Assembly (NCBI GenBank): GCA_014377445.1
Contig: JACMPP010000107.1
Span: forward strand, 1 to 56,285
Reading direction: 5' to 3'
Length of the DNA stretch: 56,285 nucleotides
DNA from: Oligoflexus sp.
GTDB taxonomy: Bacteria; Bdellovibrionota_B; Oligoflexia; Oligoflexales; Oligoflexaceae
The translations under genes and the position numbers were made by a program. Below are positions 1-8,901 of the stretch, piece by piece. Positions within the stretch are counted from its first letter, which is position 1. Each line of letters begins with the position of its first letter. The notes under the pieces are model-generated. The model saw nothing but the letters and a program-made list of their open reading frames with translations. It was not told the DNA's origin and did not search any database.

Positions 1-138
1 TGAGGTCGGCGTTACACTCTTGATTTTAATAGCGCCCACTTCGGGTAGGATCTCAGGATATTTTTTAAAGTCGGTCACGGATGCATAGTACTGCTCTGCC
101 GAGACATTGAAGACTTCCTCACGTGCTGCTCCTGCCAT
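1..138 (-). CDS. SRPBCC (RatA/COQ10-like) lipid-binding protein, N-terminal part
   Basis: Partial gene running off the left edge; 46 codons are visible from an ATG at 138, preceded by an AAGGAAG ribosome site. The residues read MAGAAREEVF, then a stretch with VTDFKKYPEILPEV. This is the usual start of START/SRPBCC proteins of the RatA/COQ10 group, where a strand leads into the D-F-x-x-Y-P motif. Members of the family bind ubiquinone or other hydrophobic ligands in a helix-grip cavity, and some act as ribosome-associated toxins. Which role applies cannot be decided from 46 residues. Confidence 0.7.
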   Translation of the reverse strand, partial: MAGAAREEVFNVSAEQYYASVTDFKKYPEILPEVGAIKIKSVTPTS

Positions 139-536
139 ATCAGCTTCCTTTTTCGATCTTGATAATTCGTCGTAAACTTACCGGGATATTCTGCTGCCAC
201 AATCAGTTGGTGAAGGACAATCTGTCAACTAGTGTTGAGCTACAAAGCAGCAATACTTCAAATTCCGGAGACGCGTTATGGATGAAAGTTTCTCATCAAT
301 CCGCCCTAGTTTCAACCAGTCAAAAATATCTTGAGGATGCGGGCACTCCATAGGTAGCCCGAATCAAAGGAAATAGCATCCTGGATAAGATGGCGAAACC
401 TTGCGGATTTGAGCTTTGATACTGGCTGGACGCGTTTTTATTGGGTTCAAAGCCTGAACAATAAACATAAGTTTAAAGATCATCGAATCAAAAAAATAAA
501 GAATACGGCTAGATATAGAGATCATGCTAAAGTATA
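139..536. other. Intergenic region, no convincing gene
   Basis: About 400 bases between the SRPBCC gene and the higBA promoter. A 76-codon open frame (123-353, plus) has no ribosome site, no recognisable motif and overlaps the SRPBCC start, so I do not call it. No tRNA, repeat or clear hairpin was seen. Confidence 0.5.
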
Positions 537-564
537 TTGTCATTATGCCGAATAGAGGTATAGT
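537..564 (+). promoter_or_regulatory. Putative sigma70 promoter of higBA
   Basis: TTGTCA (537-542), 16 bases, TATAGT (559-564). The predicted start would be around 571, only about 10 bases before the proposed CTG start of the toxin and next to a GGGAGAG ribosome site, so the leader would be very short. Autorepression by HigA would be expected here from the family. Confidence 0.4.
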
Positions 565-581
565 CTGTAGGGAGAGTTGCT

Positions 582-890
582 CTGATTGAGAACTTCAAAA
601 CCGGTGCTACTGGCAAAGTCGCCGAAGATATATGGAATAAAGGTTCATCGAAAACACTTCCGAAGCCTATACATACAAGAGCTAAAGCTCTTCTTTCAGT
701 AATGTATGTTACTGATTCCTTAGAGGATTTAGAGTCTAAAGGTCGTCCTCCGACCCTTAGGATTCATAAGCTAACTAAGGATAGAAAAGGTCAGACAGCC
801 ATAGATATCGATAAAATATCCGGTTGGCGAATCGTTTTTGTATGGAAAAACAAGAAGTTTTACGATGTTGAGATGGTCAACTATCATTGA
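582..890 (+). CDS. higB: HigB-like RelE-superfamily toxin (probable CTG start)
   Basis: Ribosome-dependent mRNA interferase family. The frame contains the HigB hallmarks: L-x-x-D-R-K-G-Q near the middle, W-R-I-V-F-x-W, and a C-terminal D-V-E-M-V-N-Y-H that matches the usual ending. The only ATG in frame (702) would remove the first 40 residues. The frame is open from 564, and an expected M-I-E-N-F start is found only if CTG at 582 initiates; it sits 7 bases after GGGAGAG (569-575). No ATG, GTG or TTG lies in frame before 702. With CTG the protein is 102 residues, close to the family's roughly 90-110. The higA antitoxin follows 12 bases later, the usual inverted (toxin first) order. Confidence 0.75.
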   Translation: MIENFKTGATGKVAEDIWNKGSSKTLPKPIHTRAKALLSVMYVTDSLEDLESKGRPPTLRIHKLTKDRKGQTAIDIDKISGWRIVFVWKNKKFYDVEMVNYH

Positions 891-902
891 GAGGAGCTGT
901 TT

Positions 903-1190
903 ATGGGAATTTCTTTGCCTAAAGACCATATGCTTCACCCGGGTCAGATTCTCGAAGAAATATATATGAAAGACAGAGGATACAACCAATCAACCCTAGC
1001 TGAAGCGCTTGGTTGCAGTCACAAAAAGATTAACGAGATCGTTAATGGAAAACGTGGAATCAGTAGTTCTTTCGCTTTAGAATTAGCCGAGCTATTTAGC
1101 ACCACCCCGGAAATGTGGTCTCGATTGCAATCGGACTATGAACTATTTTTAGAAAAACAAAAGCATAAGCAGCGCTCTGCGACTGGCTAA
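903..1190 (+). CDS. higA: HigA-family antitoxin, XRE helix-turn-helix
   Basis: 95 residues. It has the canonical HigA layout: H-P-G-x-I-L-x-E near residue 12, then an XRE helix-turn-helix (about 27-60) with N-Q-S-T-L-A-E-A-L-G and I-N-E-I-V-N-G-K-R-G-I, and the W-x-x-L-Q-x-x-Y-E motif near 80. It would neutralise the upstream toxin and repress their shared promoter. GAGGAG at 891-896 is its ribosome site and it is 12 bases downstream of higB, so the two are co-transcribed. Confidence 0.88.
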   Translation: MGISLPKDHMLHPGQILEEIYMKDRGYNQSTLAEALGCSHKKINEIVNGKRGISSSFALELAELFSTTPEMWSRLQSDYELFLEKQKHKQRSATG

Positions 1191-1311
1191 GGTAGCGGAT
1201 CATACGCCGCCAAGGGCTAAGTAGATTCTGCTGAAAAAGTCTGCGTTATCTGATAGATGATATCTCATGAAATGAGACTTTTTAAAACAACGACAATTAT
1301 TCGGAGCAGAC

Positions 1312-1449
1312 ATGAGGCTCAGAGATTTTTTGCGTCCGAATGACCTATGCTTTAACCTCCAAATGGAAATCATCCCCCGGATTAAGCTCGCCGACTTTGA
1401 AACGATGTATTCGGATAAAGGGCGACCTCTGTTAGGCGCCAGGCCTATG
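1312..1449 (+). pseudogene. Possible remnant of an IS1182-like transposase N-terminus
   Basis: The first roughly 46 codons of an open frame starting at 1312 contain F-L-R-P-N-D-L, then M-Y-S-D-K-G-R-P-L-L-G-A-R-P-M. That resembles the N-terminus of IS1182/IS4-type transposases, where a Y-x-x-x-G-R-P motif precedes the catalytic domain. The frame then degenerates into the terminator region of the next gene and carries no DDE domain. Recognition is from memory of the family pattern only, so the call is tentative. Confidence 0.35.
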
Positions 1450-1530
1450 GGGGCCAGTGCATCTGCAAAGCGAAGCTATATTGGAATAAGAGTGGAGAGA
1501 GTGAGAGGGGAAATTATCGCGGTGGTTGCG

Positions 1531-1569
1531 AAAAAAAGAGAGGCTCGGAACAATTGTCCCGGGCCTCTC
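1531..1569 (-). terminator. Rho-independent terminator of the 1582-2442 gene
   Basis: GAGAGGC (1538-1544) pairs with GCCTCTC (1563-1569). On the minus strand the hairpin is followed by seven T residues (A-run at 1531-1537 on plus). It lies 12 bases after the stop codon. Confidence 0.75.
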
Positions 1570-1581
1570 CTTGAGATCAGC

Positions 1582-2442
1582 TTAGTTAGCTGGACACGTA
1601 TCTGGTAGTGGCAGTTCTTGTTGTGTCAACATACCCATTAGCAAGTCTTCGATTCCAGAAGTTACCGTAGCGGCTGCAATTTTGATGGCAAATGAGATGT
1701 TTGGCTCTATGGTTGTTTCGTAGATCAACAAGATTTTATCATCGGTACAAGACTCGAGTAGATCAGTGGAACATGCAACAGCGTGAATAGAACCAGTTTG
1801 TGAGTTCACTCCTGCGGTAGTAATTCCAAGGTCTTTAGGCGGGTTTTTGATAGCTACAAATTCAAGACTTCCAAGTGCGCCCTCATAGGGAGTCACTCTG
1901 TAGTTGTAAGTTACGCCAGTTACAGATTGTTTGATTAACTCTAGGCCCTTAACTTTGAGGCTATATGAATATCCGTGACGCGTAGGGATGTTTCCTTCCG
2001 CATCAGCGGTTGACACATCGCCAACACCAAGGTCTTTGGAACCAACAGTTTTCGTAAACTCGATGACTTTTTGAGTCGAAATTGCCGCGTAAGTGGGCCA
2101 TTTAGAAAAATCTAGGTAGTAAGACAACAGATCTTCAACGTCGTTGAACGCTGGGCTGAATTTTGACTTGCACTTGTCAGCGATGTCTTTATTAACTACC
2201 GCAGCAAACGTCACAGAAACTTTGTTCCCAGCGATGGCTTGACTAGAACAATATAGGCCATTGTTTCCGACCTGTTCGCTACAGTCTGATGGCAAAAGTG
2301 GAAGAGTTTTGCCAACAATTGGGGGCAAAATTACTGGAGGTACGGGTGTCGTAGTTACTGGAGGTAAGGGTGTCGTATTGTCTTGTGCCATGGCTCCCTG
2401 AGCCAACATACAGCCGAGACCTAGAGCTAAAAATCTTTTCAT
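1582..2442 (-). CDS. Secreted protein of unknown function
   Basis: 286 residues with a clear Sec signal peptide (MKRFLALGLG..., cleavage probably after A-M-A near residue 19). A proline/threonine-rich linker follows (residues 20-45), then a soluble domain. A segment V-E-D-L-L-S-Y-Y-L-D-F-S-K-W-P-T-Y around residue 105 recalls the START/SRPBCC pattern of a helix leading to D-F-x-x-W-P, so a periplasmic lipid-binding fold is possible but not proven. Six or more cysteines suggest disulfides. It is followed by its own terminator; its upstream neighbour is 48 bases away on the same strand, so it may be the last gene of that operon. Confidence 0.7.
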   Translation of the reverse strand: MKRFLALGLGCMLAQGAMAQDNTTPLPPVTTTPVPPVILPPIVGKTLPLLPSDCSEQVGNNGLYCSSQAIAGNKVSVTFAAVVNKDIADKCKSKFSPAFNDVEDLLSYYLDFSKWPTYAAISTQKVIEFTKTVGSKDLGVGDVSTADAEGNIPTRHGYSYSLKVKGLELIKQSVTGVTYNYRVTPYEGALGSLEFVAIKNPPKDLGITTAGVNSQTGSIHAVACSTDLLESCTDDKILLIYETTIEPNISFAIKIAAATVTSGIEDLLMGMLTQQELPLPDTCPAN

Positions 2443-2490
2443 GCAAGACTCCTTGATTGAGGATTGATCCCCTGCTTTTCGTAAAGGCGA

Positions 2491-5400
2491 TTACTTTTTG
2501 ATCTCACTTTGAGTGTCTGGTATTTTGTCGCCATTCAGCCAAAGCGTTACTAGCTCAAGTTGTTTATCTCTTAGATTCTGGTCCTGACTCAATTCAAAAA
2601 GCTGATCGAGAGCGATTCGATAAGCATTATGATCAGGGTCCACTTTCCACTCGAGATGAGAACGTAGGTAGCTAAAGGCTTTAACGAGACGGGACGAAAT
2701 ATCAGCCCCTTCTTCGATCGCCTCGCGCCAAATATTTTCTGGAACACTATCGACGGCTTCCAAGGCCAGTATAGCTTTATTTTGCAAATCACTGGAGTGG
2801 AGGATATCTATCCAGAGTTTGCCTTCGCTCAATTGGAAGCGCTTCTGCGCTACAAAATTGGCCATTGCGAGAGCGCCATCGCCGCTGTCATCGATCGTTG
2901 CGAGAAATGAAGCGGCCCAATTGCGCCAGAACAATGGCTCTGCGAAGTCGCTAGCTTCTTGTATCTTAGCAAAGAGAGCCGGGCCTCTTTTGACAGAAGC
3001 GGAGACAACGCTTTCAAGCAAAGTTTCGCCGCTAATGGTCTTTTCGCCATTCAGTCCCTCCAGCGGAAGAGAAAAATTACTCACGAGTGTCGTCCATTGT
3101 TGTTTGAAGTCATCGCCTAGAGACAGGTGACTCCAGGTGGCGACCAGATTCTCAAAACCTTCCGTGAGTTGTGTGGCTTCGTCCGGAATGTAAAGAGTTG
3201 CAAGCTGAACCGTCTCAGACGAGAGTTTGGCCAAGAGACCGACTCGGTCTTTGATGTCTGGGATTGTTTGCAGAGCTTCGTTGGTTTGCACGAGGAAACG
3301 ATCGAGTTCAGCCGGGCTGAAGCTGTCGTTCAAAGCCTGCAAAGTCTTTAGTGACGAATGCTGAGCGAGAAATTTGGAAAAGTGAAGACCGGGATCCATC
3401 CAATCGAAAGGATTTTGATCCTCGGGGAAGAGCTCGATCAAAGCCAACGGCAATTCCTTTGAATAGAAGTTATAGGCTTCGGAACTGTTGAGGTGCGAAG
3501 CAAAGTTGGTGAGGAACTGGCGATAGTCTTTGTTCGAGACAATTTTGTCGATCATCGTCAGGGCAAACGTAAAGCCGTCTTCTCCGTTCGCTGCTGCAAG
3601 TTTTTGCTCGGTGCTGAAGAGGCGTATGATATCGCGAAGAGTATCATTCTGCTGACCCTTGTCGTCCCGCTCAGCATAAGCGATGAGAACCACACGCCAG
3701 GAGAAAGCATCGAGATGTTGACTCAATAGGTTCAGATAGGCGTTCAGTAGGTTCGGAGAGCCGACCCAGAAGCTGCCTGCGAAATATTCGCGGCGCCGTT
3801 GGTCTGCGGCATTTCTCGCGCTCCAGACACCTTTGCCTTGCTGAAGCCACTCGCTGACCAAGCGATCCGGCGTGAGGCCCTTGTGCTTGAGTTTATAAAA
3901 GCGGATTCCGCTCGGCACCTGAACTAGTCCAGCTTTGAGGGTCGCTTTTCGACCCATGACGAAAATATCGTTCAAAACCTTAGAGCTGTGCCAGGCCGGG
4001 AAACGATAAGCTTCCATCAGGCTCGCTGTGTTTTTGCAGAGAGCTTGGTCATCGAGAGTCAGGCCTAGGCGCTGGGACCAGGTCATGCGTGGGCCAAAAT
4101 TATCCGACGCGAGGAGGGGGCAGAGGGATTGAACAGCTTCGGTCCCGACGTAGTCCCGAAACTTGTCGTAAGCCTCTTCTTCGCTGGCGCCCTGAAAGTC
4201 GAGCGGACAGGCTGTTGGCGTTTCGATCCAGACTGTGGCGCTGGCTGCGTCTTTAACTTTCGAGCGACAGAGTTTTCCGCTGAAACCTACGAGCGATTGC
4301 GGGATGAACTTCGACTGCGGCTTCGAAAAGGTCAAAAGATTGAGGCTCGAGAGAAGCGCCATTGGGCTTTCGGTGTCGTCCACCAAAAGGAAAGGATCGT
4401 TGACCGGAGCGATCTCAGCAAACTTCCAGCTCGCGATCTGCGAATTAAAGCCAGCGTAGTCGGGGAGGACGCCGTTTTTAAGCTCGGACACTTTGCTCCC
4501 GCTGCGAAGAGATTTGGCAAAGTATTTTGCATAGACAGTATACTGCGCTTCGAAGTCGTCTCTGACGAGATAGGACGTGTTGAAGAATCCTCGGATCGGG
4601 TCAGCAAAGGCTGATACATCGGTTTTGGGTGCGGAGCTTTTGCCGAAGGCCACTGCAGGGGGAAGCGGAAGAGTTGGGCTGATCTTCTGATACTGTCTCA
4701 AGTAGTAGGTGCTGATGAGTCGCGCTTCTTCCGGCGTGTAAGGAACCACATTGAAGAAGTCCGAACTGAGAACACTGGCGCTAGGCTGTTCGCCGGTCGA
4801 GGCAAGCTCATTCCAGAAACTATCATCACTGACGGTCGGTATGAAGCTCATGAGGAACCAGTCCTGAAGCTTTTTCGAAAGCTCAGCCGGAACGTCTTTA
4901 GCGACGAGAGGGCCGTAGGCATAATGCTGGGCCCAGATACTCCAGTTGCTATGACCCTGGTCATCGTCTGAGAAGAGGCGTGTTGTCTGCATCGGCTGCA
5001 GAATGCGGTGACTAGTCGTCTCGCTGACGATGGCCTGAAGCTGAGCGGCAGGGATAGCCTCAAAGCCCAGATAGTTCTTCAGCGAACTCCCAGGACCTGA
5101 GAACGTCACAACGTTTTCTCCGGCAAGGCTGCCGCTTGCAGGCGTGCGGAATATGCCATCCGCCTGCTTAGCTTTGAAGATGATGCGGCTCCAGATACTC
5201 GGGTGCGTCTCGAGGTATTTTTTTAAATCTAGTTGATCTTCGGTGAAAGCGAAATGCGAAAGATCGAACTTCGACTTCAATCGCATGAGGCTCTCGGCGG
5301 GTCCGTCTGTGTAAAGGCCGGCAAAAATTCGGCTCGAGCGCGCTTCCAGACTGGCATCGATTTGATCTACTGTTTCCGGCGCCAGATCGGCAAACTGAAA

Positions 5401-7125
5401 GGTCTGGCTTGCCAAGGTTTCGATGCGATAGGTCAGAAGTTTTTCGATAAAGTCATTTTGTAAACGACCCGCATACTCATGACTCAGCCCATCGTCGAGT
5501 TGCGCGAGGCCCTCGAGTGACCAATCCGTAGAATTGGAAAGTCGTTTTTGAAGATCATCGAGAAGACTAAGATCAATCCGATCCAACGCGAGTTGGAGAT
5601 TGTAGAGCGTATACGGATCTTCAGTCGTCAACTGACGCAATTGTGCGATCGCTTCGAGCGTGAGTTTTTTGGTCAAGACAGGGTCCGCATCGCCTTGATT
5701 CCAAAGTTCCTGACTCGTGGCTAGGGGTGAATTTTCTTCCAGACATACGAGTTGATCCACACAGCCAGTAGTGATGGCGGCACCGGTGATGCTTTCGATC
5801 GCTGCAACGAGGGGAACGCGTCCGCCACAGTCGCTCTGAGGGCGGCTGAGATTATTGATAGCAAGGGAAAGGTCTTTGAACTCGGCTTCACCACTCAACG
5901 CTGGTTTGTCGAAAAAGGAGCAGCCGGGGACTTTGCCTCCATGAGTCAAGAGAAGCTGGAGTTGATACATGAGCTTGCTCGCGCCGGATTTGAAGCGAAT
6001 GGCTTCAAGAGAAAGGTTCGCTCCTTCCAGAAGGAGCTGGTCGAGGGCGATGGTGCTGCTATCCAGATCTTTCGCTTTCAATTGGCTCGCATCACGAAGC
6101 AATGCCAGCATCCACTTCGCAGAATGCGCCTGCTGGCCGAGGATACTATTCATCGAATCGGCAAAGCGTGCATCGAGACTTACCCGCTCGTCTTCACCGA
6201 GATTCTGATATGACTTCCAGTAGGAGAGGAGGAACGAACTCAGACCTTGCAGCTCTGTGGGCGTATACTGTTCGTGTAGTTTGCTGAATTCGGCAAGAGC
6301 CGTTGTTTCAGTTTTCACGGCTGGCTTAACGTTTTGTAAGGCCTGTGTATCACTTGCTGTCAAAGACTCGCGATAAGGCGCCAGTAATTTTAGCTGTTCC
6401 GGAGGGGACAATACTTGAGCGCTCTTCTTGGCTAATATCTCGCTGAGATTTGTGAAGAGAAGGTCTTCTTTGAGGAGGCGGCGCGCGAGATAGAGAAATT
6501 CGGGTTTAAGCTTACTACCCGATAGAAGTTCGTGGGTTGCCGATTCAAGGCTGTTGTCCTCGAGCTGATCAACGAAAGCACCAAATTCGTTGAGAATCTC
6601 GGCGAGGTGACCGCTTCTCGACCAGGTACTTAAGATGTCCTTGGTTTTCGTAGCGTCCAGGGAAACGAGGAAATCTTGAAGCCTACCAAGACGTTCGCCG
6701 GCGAGGTTGAGGCCAGCGACTTTCCCGTCGACCAGGCCTCTATCCAGAAGCGTCGTGGCTGCGAGGAGATAGGGATAACGTTCTTCGTGGGTCGCTCCTT
6801 TGGGATCGACGGTGAGAACGAAATCCAAAAGCTTTTGCATCTTCGCTTCGTCGAGCTTCGCCAAAAGGTTTTGGATACCGCTCAACGTTTCTTTGCCATC
6901 AACGCTTTTGTTCGAGGCACAGCTTAGGAAGTTGTGCAGAAACTTCGCGTTCAGTTCCCATTGCGAGACGTTGGTGCTGACACAGGCCTGCTCGGCATCA
7001 GAGGTCTTAAAAAATCCGAAATTAGGCGTATTTTTGCTTGCCTTTTGTTTGCCCCAGCAGGAGCTAAGGAAGCAGGAGACGCAGAGGAGGCAATACATGG
7101 CTTTGGATTTAAACTTAGAGTTCAT
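2491..7125 (-). CDS. Very large lipoprotein (1544 residues), unknown function
   Basis: It begins with a lipoprotein signal peptide (MNSKFKSKAMYCLLCVSC... with lipobox L-S-S-C, Cys23). The rest is mostly alpha-helical, leucine-rich sequence with no catalytic motif that I recognise. Several stretches look like helical-repeat packing (for example the first 500 residues). Its start overlaps the end of the upstream FadL-like barrel gene by 11 bases, so the two are translationally coupled. That suggests a cell-surface partnership between a barrel and a giant lipoprotein, as inference only. No frameshift or internal stop was seen across 4.6 kb. Confidence 0.75.
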   Translation of the reverse strand: MNSKFKSKAMYCLLCVSCFLSSCWGKQKASKNTPNFGFFKTSDAEQACVSTNVSQWELNAKFLHNFLSCASNKSVDGKETLSGIQNLLAKLDEAKMQKLLDFVLTVDPKGATHEERYPYLLAATTLLDRGLVDGKVAGLNLAGERLGRLQDFLVSLDATKTKDILSTWSRSGHLAEILNEFGAFVDQLEDNSLESATHELLSGSKLKPEFLYLARRLLKEDLLFTNLSEILAKKSAQVLSPPEQLKLLAPYRESLTASDTQALQNVKPAVKTETTALAEFSKLHEQYTPTELQGLSSFLLSYWKSYQNLGEDERVSLDARFADSMNSILGQQAHSAKWMLALLRDASQLKAKDLDSSTIALDQLLLEGANLSLEAIRFKSGASKLMYQLQLLLTHGGKVPGCSFFDKPALSGEAEFKDLSLAINNLSRPQSDCGGRVPLVAAIESITGAAITTGCVDQLVCLEENSPLATSQELWNQGDADPVLTKKLTLEAIAQLRQLTTEDPYTLYNLQLALDRIDLSLLDDLQKRLSNSTDWSLEGLAQLDDGLSHEYAGRLQNDFIEKLLTYRIETLASQTFQFADLAPETVDQIDASLEARSSRIFAGLYTDGPAESLMRLKSKFDLSHFAFTEDQLDLKKYLETHPSIWSRIIFKAKQADGIFRTPASGSLAGENVVTFSGPGSSLKNYLGFEAIPAAQLQAIVSETTSHRILQPMQTTRLFSDDDQGHSNWSIWAQHYAYGPLVAKDVPAELSKKLQDWFLMSFIPTVSDDSFWNELASTGEQPSASVLSSDFFNVVPYTPEEARLISTYYLRQYQKISPTLPLPPAVAFGKSSAPKTDVSAFADPIRGFFNTSYLVRDDFEAQYTVYAKYFAKSLRSGSKVSELKNGVLPDYAGFNSQIASWKFAEIAPVNDPFLLVDDTESPMALLSSLNLLTFSKPQSKFIPQSLVGFSGKLCRSKVKDAASATVWIETPTACPLDFQGASEEEAYDKFRDYVGTEAVQSLCPLLASDNFGPRMTWSQRLGLTLDDQALCKNTASLMEAYRFPAWHSSKVLNDIFVMGRKATLKAGLVQVPSGIRFYKLKHKGLTPDRLVSEWLQQGKGVWSARNAADQRRREYFAGSFWVGSPNLLNAYLNLLSQHLDAFSWRVVLIAYAERDDKGQQNDTLRDIIRLFSTEQKLAAANGEDGFTFALTMIDKIVSNKDYRQFLTNFASHLNSSEAYNFYSKELPLALIELFPEDQNPFDWMDPGLHFSKFLAQHSSLKTLQALNDSFSPAELDRFLVQTNEALQTIPDIKDRVGLLAKLSSETVQLATLYIPDEATQLTEGFENLVATWSHLSLGDDFKQQWTTLVSNFSLPLEGLNGEKTISGETLLESVVSASVKRGPALFAKIQEASDFAEPLFWRNWAASFLATIDDSGDGALAMANFVAQKRFQLSEGKLWIDILHSSDLQNKAILALEAVDSVPENIWREAIEEGADISSRLVKAFSYLRSHLEWKVDPDHNAYRIALDQLFELSQDQNLRDKQLELVTLWLNGDKIPDTQSEIKK

Positions 7126-8392
7126 AATCCAAGCCCCCTACAAACGTTTGCAGGGAGTGACCCGATCTCAAATGTATCTCGGCGCCCTTCGCACTGACTC
7201 GGTCCATCGCCGAGAGTTGGCTGAATTGATAAGCTGTTTCAACGGCCAGGCGACGGCCCTGACTATCGGCTTTGAGCTGCCAGTTGAGGCCAACGGCAAG
7301 ACTTTGGCGAGCCGGGTCGATGACCGAGCCGCGGGTGTTGGGCTTGTTTGCGGATGTATGGAATTCCAAACCGCTGCGGAATTCAAGAGTCTGATCCATA
7401 GGGCCTGTGAAAGGCAGGATCATACCAAGACGATAGGCCTGGGTGTCGCGTAGGTTGGCACTGGCATTGTTGGCTTCAGCCGAGATGCTGGCAACGTCGT
7501 TACCGGTGAGTGAAACCAAAGCGGTTTTGTAGCGTCCCCACTGGGCCTGTTCGAAACTAAAAAGGAGTTGGACGGCACTTAGATTGTACGCCGCACCGAA
7601 ACGAAACATCGCTGGATCGTAGAAGGGCACGAGGCTGGTGTTGGCGTTGAATGGCAAACTGAAATCTTCGTTGGTCAGAGAGAAGCCTGAATCGATTTTG
7701 GAATCCGTTTTTTGCGCTTCGCGATAGAGCAGACCGAAGGTCATCGTCTGGTTGGTCCAGGCGACGCCTGCGTAAGGGGCTACGACGGGCTCCATATTGA
7801 GGTCGACACGACCTTCGCTCTCGGTGCTGGTCAAAGCGATTTGCAAAACGCCTTTGGCACGAAGTGAGTAGTAAGCGCCTAGGCCAACCGAAAATCCGTA
7901 AGGAAGCTCGACGCCGATAGCGGTATAAATCGCAGGTTTACTCTGATTTTCGCTATAGCGAAGGTAGGAGCTTTGATAAGAGGAGACGCCTTTGATGCGG
8001 CCGAAGCTGCCTTGAGGCATATAAGCGGCAAGACCCAGGTGAAGGCCTTCGGTCAAAGTAAAGTTCATGCCGACGCTATTTCCTTGTAGATCGTCAGCCT
8101 GCGAGGCACGATCTTGGTCACGAGGGAGCGGGCTGTTGGCGGCTTCGGGAAGATCCTGAAGATCAAACCGAGTCAAAATCGCTTGGACGCTGATTTCGTT
8201 CTTTTTGGCGGTCACTAAAAGGGCAGGGTTTGTATACGCCGCAAATGCTTGCGTCCCTCCCGCTGTCGTGGCGTTGCCAATGGAAATTGTTCCTGCACTC
8301 TGTCCGTAAGTGTCGAAGACATTAGCGAACACAGGAGTAGAAATCATAGAAAGGCCAAAAGCAGCCTTTATAGCGACAATACGACTCGTCAT
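7115..8392 (-). CDS. OmpP1/FadL-like outer-membrane barrel
   Basis: 425 residues. After a signal peptide ending at V-F-A (about residue 24) comes N-V-F-D-T-Y-G, then G-N-A-T-T-A-G-G-T-Q-A-F-A-A-Y-T-N-P-A-L-L. This is the typical OmpP1/FadL/TodX start, where the N-x-A-L region forms the plug. The rest alternates in beta-strand fashion. FadL proteins take up fatty acids or other hydrophobic compounds. It is the first gene of a probable operon with the giant lipoprotein. The C-terminus is L-D-Y-E-L instead of ending on phenylalanine. Confidence 0.75.
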   Translation of the reverse strand: MTSRIVAIKAAFGLSMISTPVFANVFDTYGQSAGTISIGNATTAGGTQAFAAYTNPALLVTAKKNEISVQAILTRFDLQDLPEAANSPLPRDQDRASQADDLQGNSVGMNFTLTEGLHLGLAAYMPQGSFGRIKGVSSYQSSYLRYSENQSKPAIYTAIGVELPYGFSVGLGAYYSLRAKGVLQIALTSTESEGRVDLNMEPVVAPYAGVAWTNQTMTFGLLYREAQKTDSKIDSGFSLTNEDFSLPFNANTSLVPFYDPAMFRFGAAYNLSAVQLLFSFEQAQWGRYKTALVSLTGNDVASISAEANNASANLRDTQAYRLGMILPFTGPMDQTLEFRSGLEFHTSANKPNTRGSVIDPARQSLAVGLNWQLKADSQGRRLAVETAYQFSQLSAMDRVSAKGAEIHLRSGHSLQTFVGGLDYEL

Positions 8393-8901
8393 TAGTTTTC
8401 CCCTTTAGAGAGCGTCTTCGAGCGTTGGGCGACAAGATTGATCTCTCTAGATGTCCTGCATAGCAATCATCACGCACTGGGTCAAAGCAAAAGTTATCAA
8501 TCAAACCATTGCTGCGCTTGCTTGTCCTTATATTTGATGAGCTTAGCTTCTCAGGCCTGTTTTGAAGCGATACGAGTGTACGCTAATAATCTTCTTCTAT
8601 CTTTCTCTATAAATTCTGCAATTCCTTACCAGTAATCTGTGAGGAGACAGTCGGAGTGGTAGTGAATTCGAGGCACGAAAACCCACAAAACGTGCCTGTT
8701 TTATAAAGATAGCGCACAGGAGCAAAATGGCGATCTGCGCAATACTGAAAACAAATCGATACAGAAATGCAAAGATCTACGTATCGCGCTTGGAATTGCC
8801 CAAGTTGTAGCCTTATCACGCGGATTCGATCTTGTGCCGGACCGTAAAAGCTTTTTAATACTAAAGAGAGACCACTCTTCCGACTGAAGGGAAATAGAAC
8901 G
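8393..8901 (+). promoter_or_regulatory. Divergent intergenic region with probable mscS promoter
   Basis: 509 bases between divergent genes. TTGTGC (8832-8837) and TAATAC (8856-8861) are 18 bases apart and would start transcription about 35 bases before the MscS gene. The short open frames inside have no ribosome sites. I see no tRNA or repeat. Confidence 0.35.

Noticed and set aside
123-353. 76-codon open frame on plus near the left edge
   Set aside because: No ribosome site, no motif, and it overlaps the 5' end of the SRPBCC gene on the other strand.
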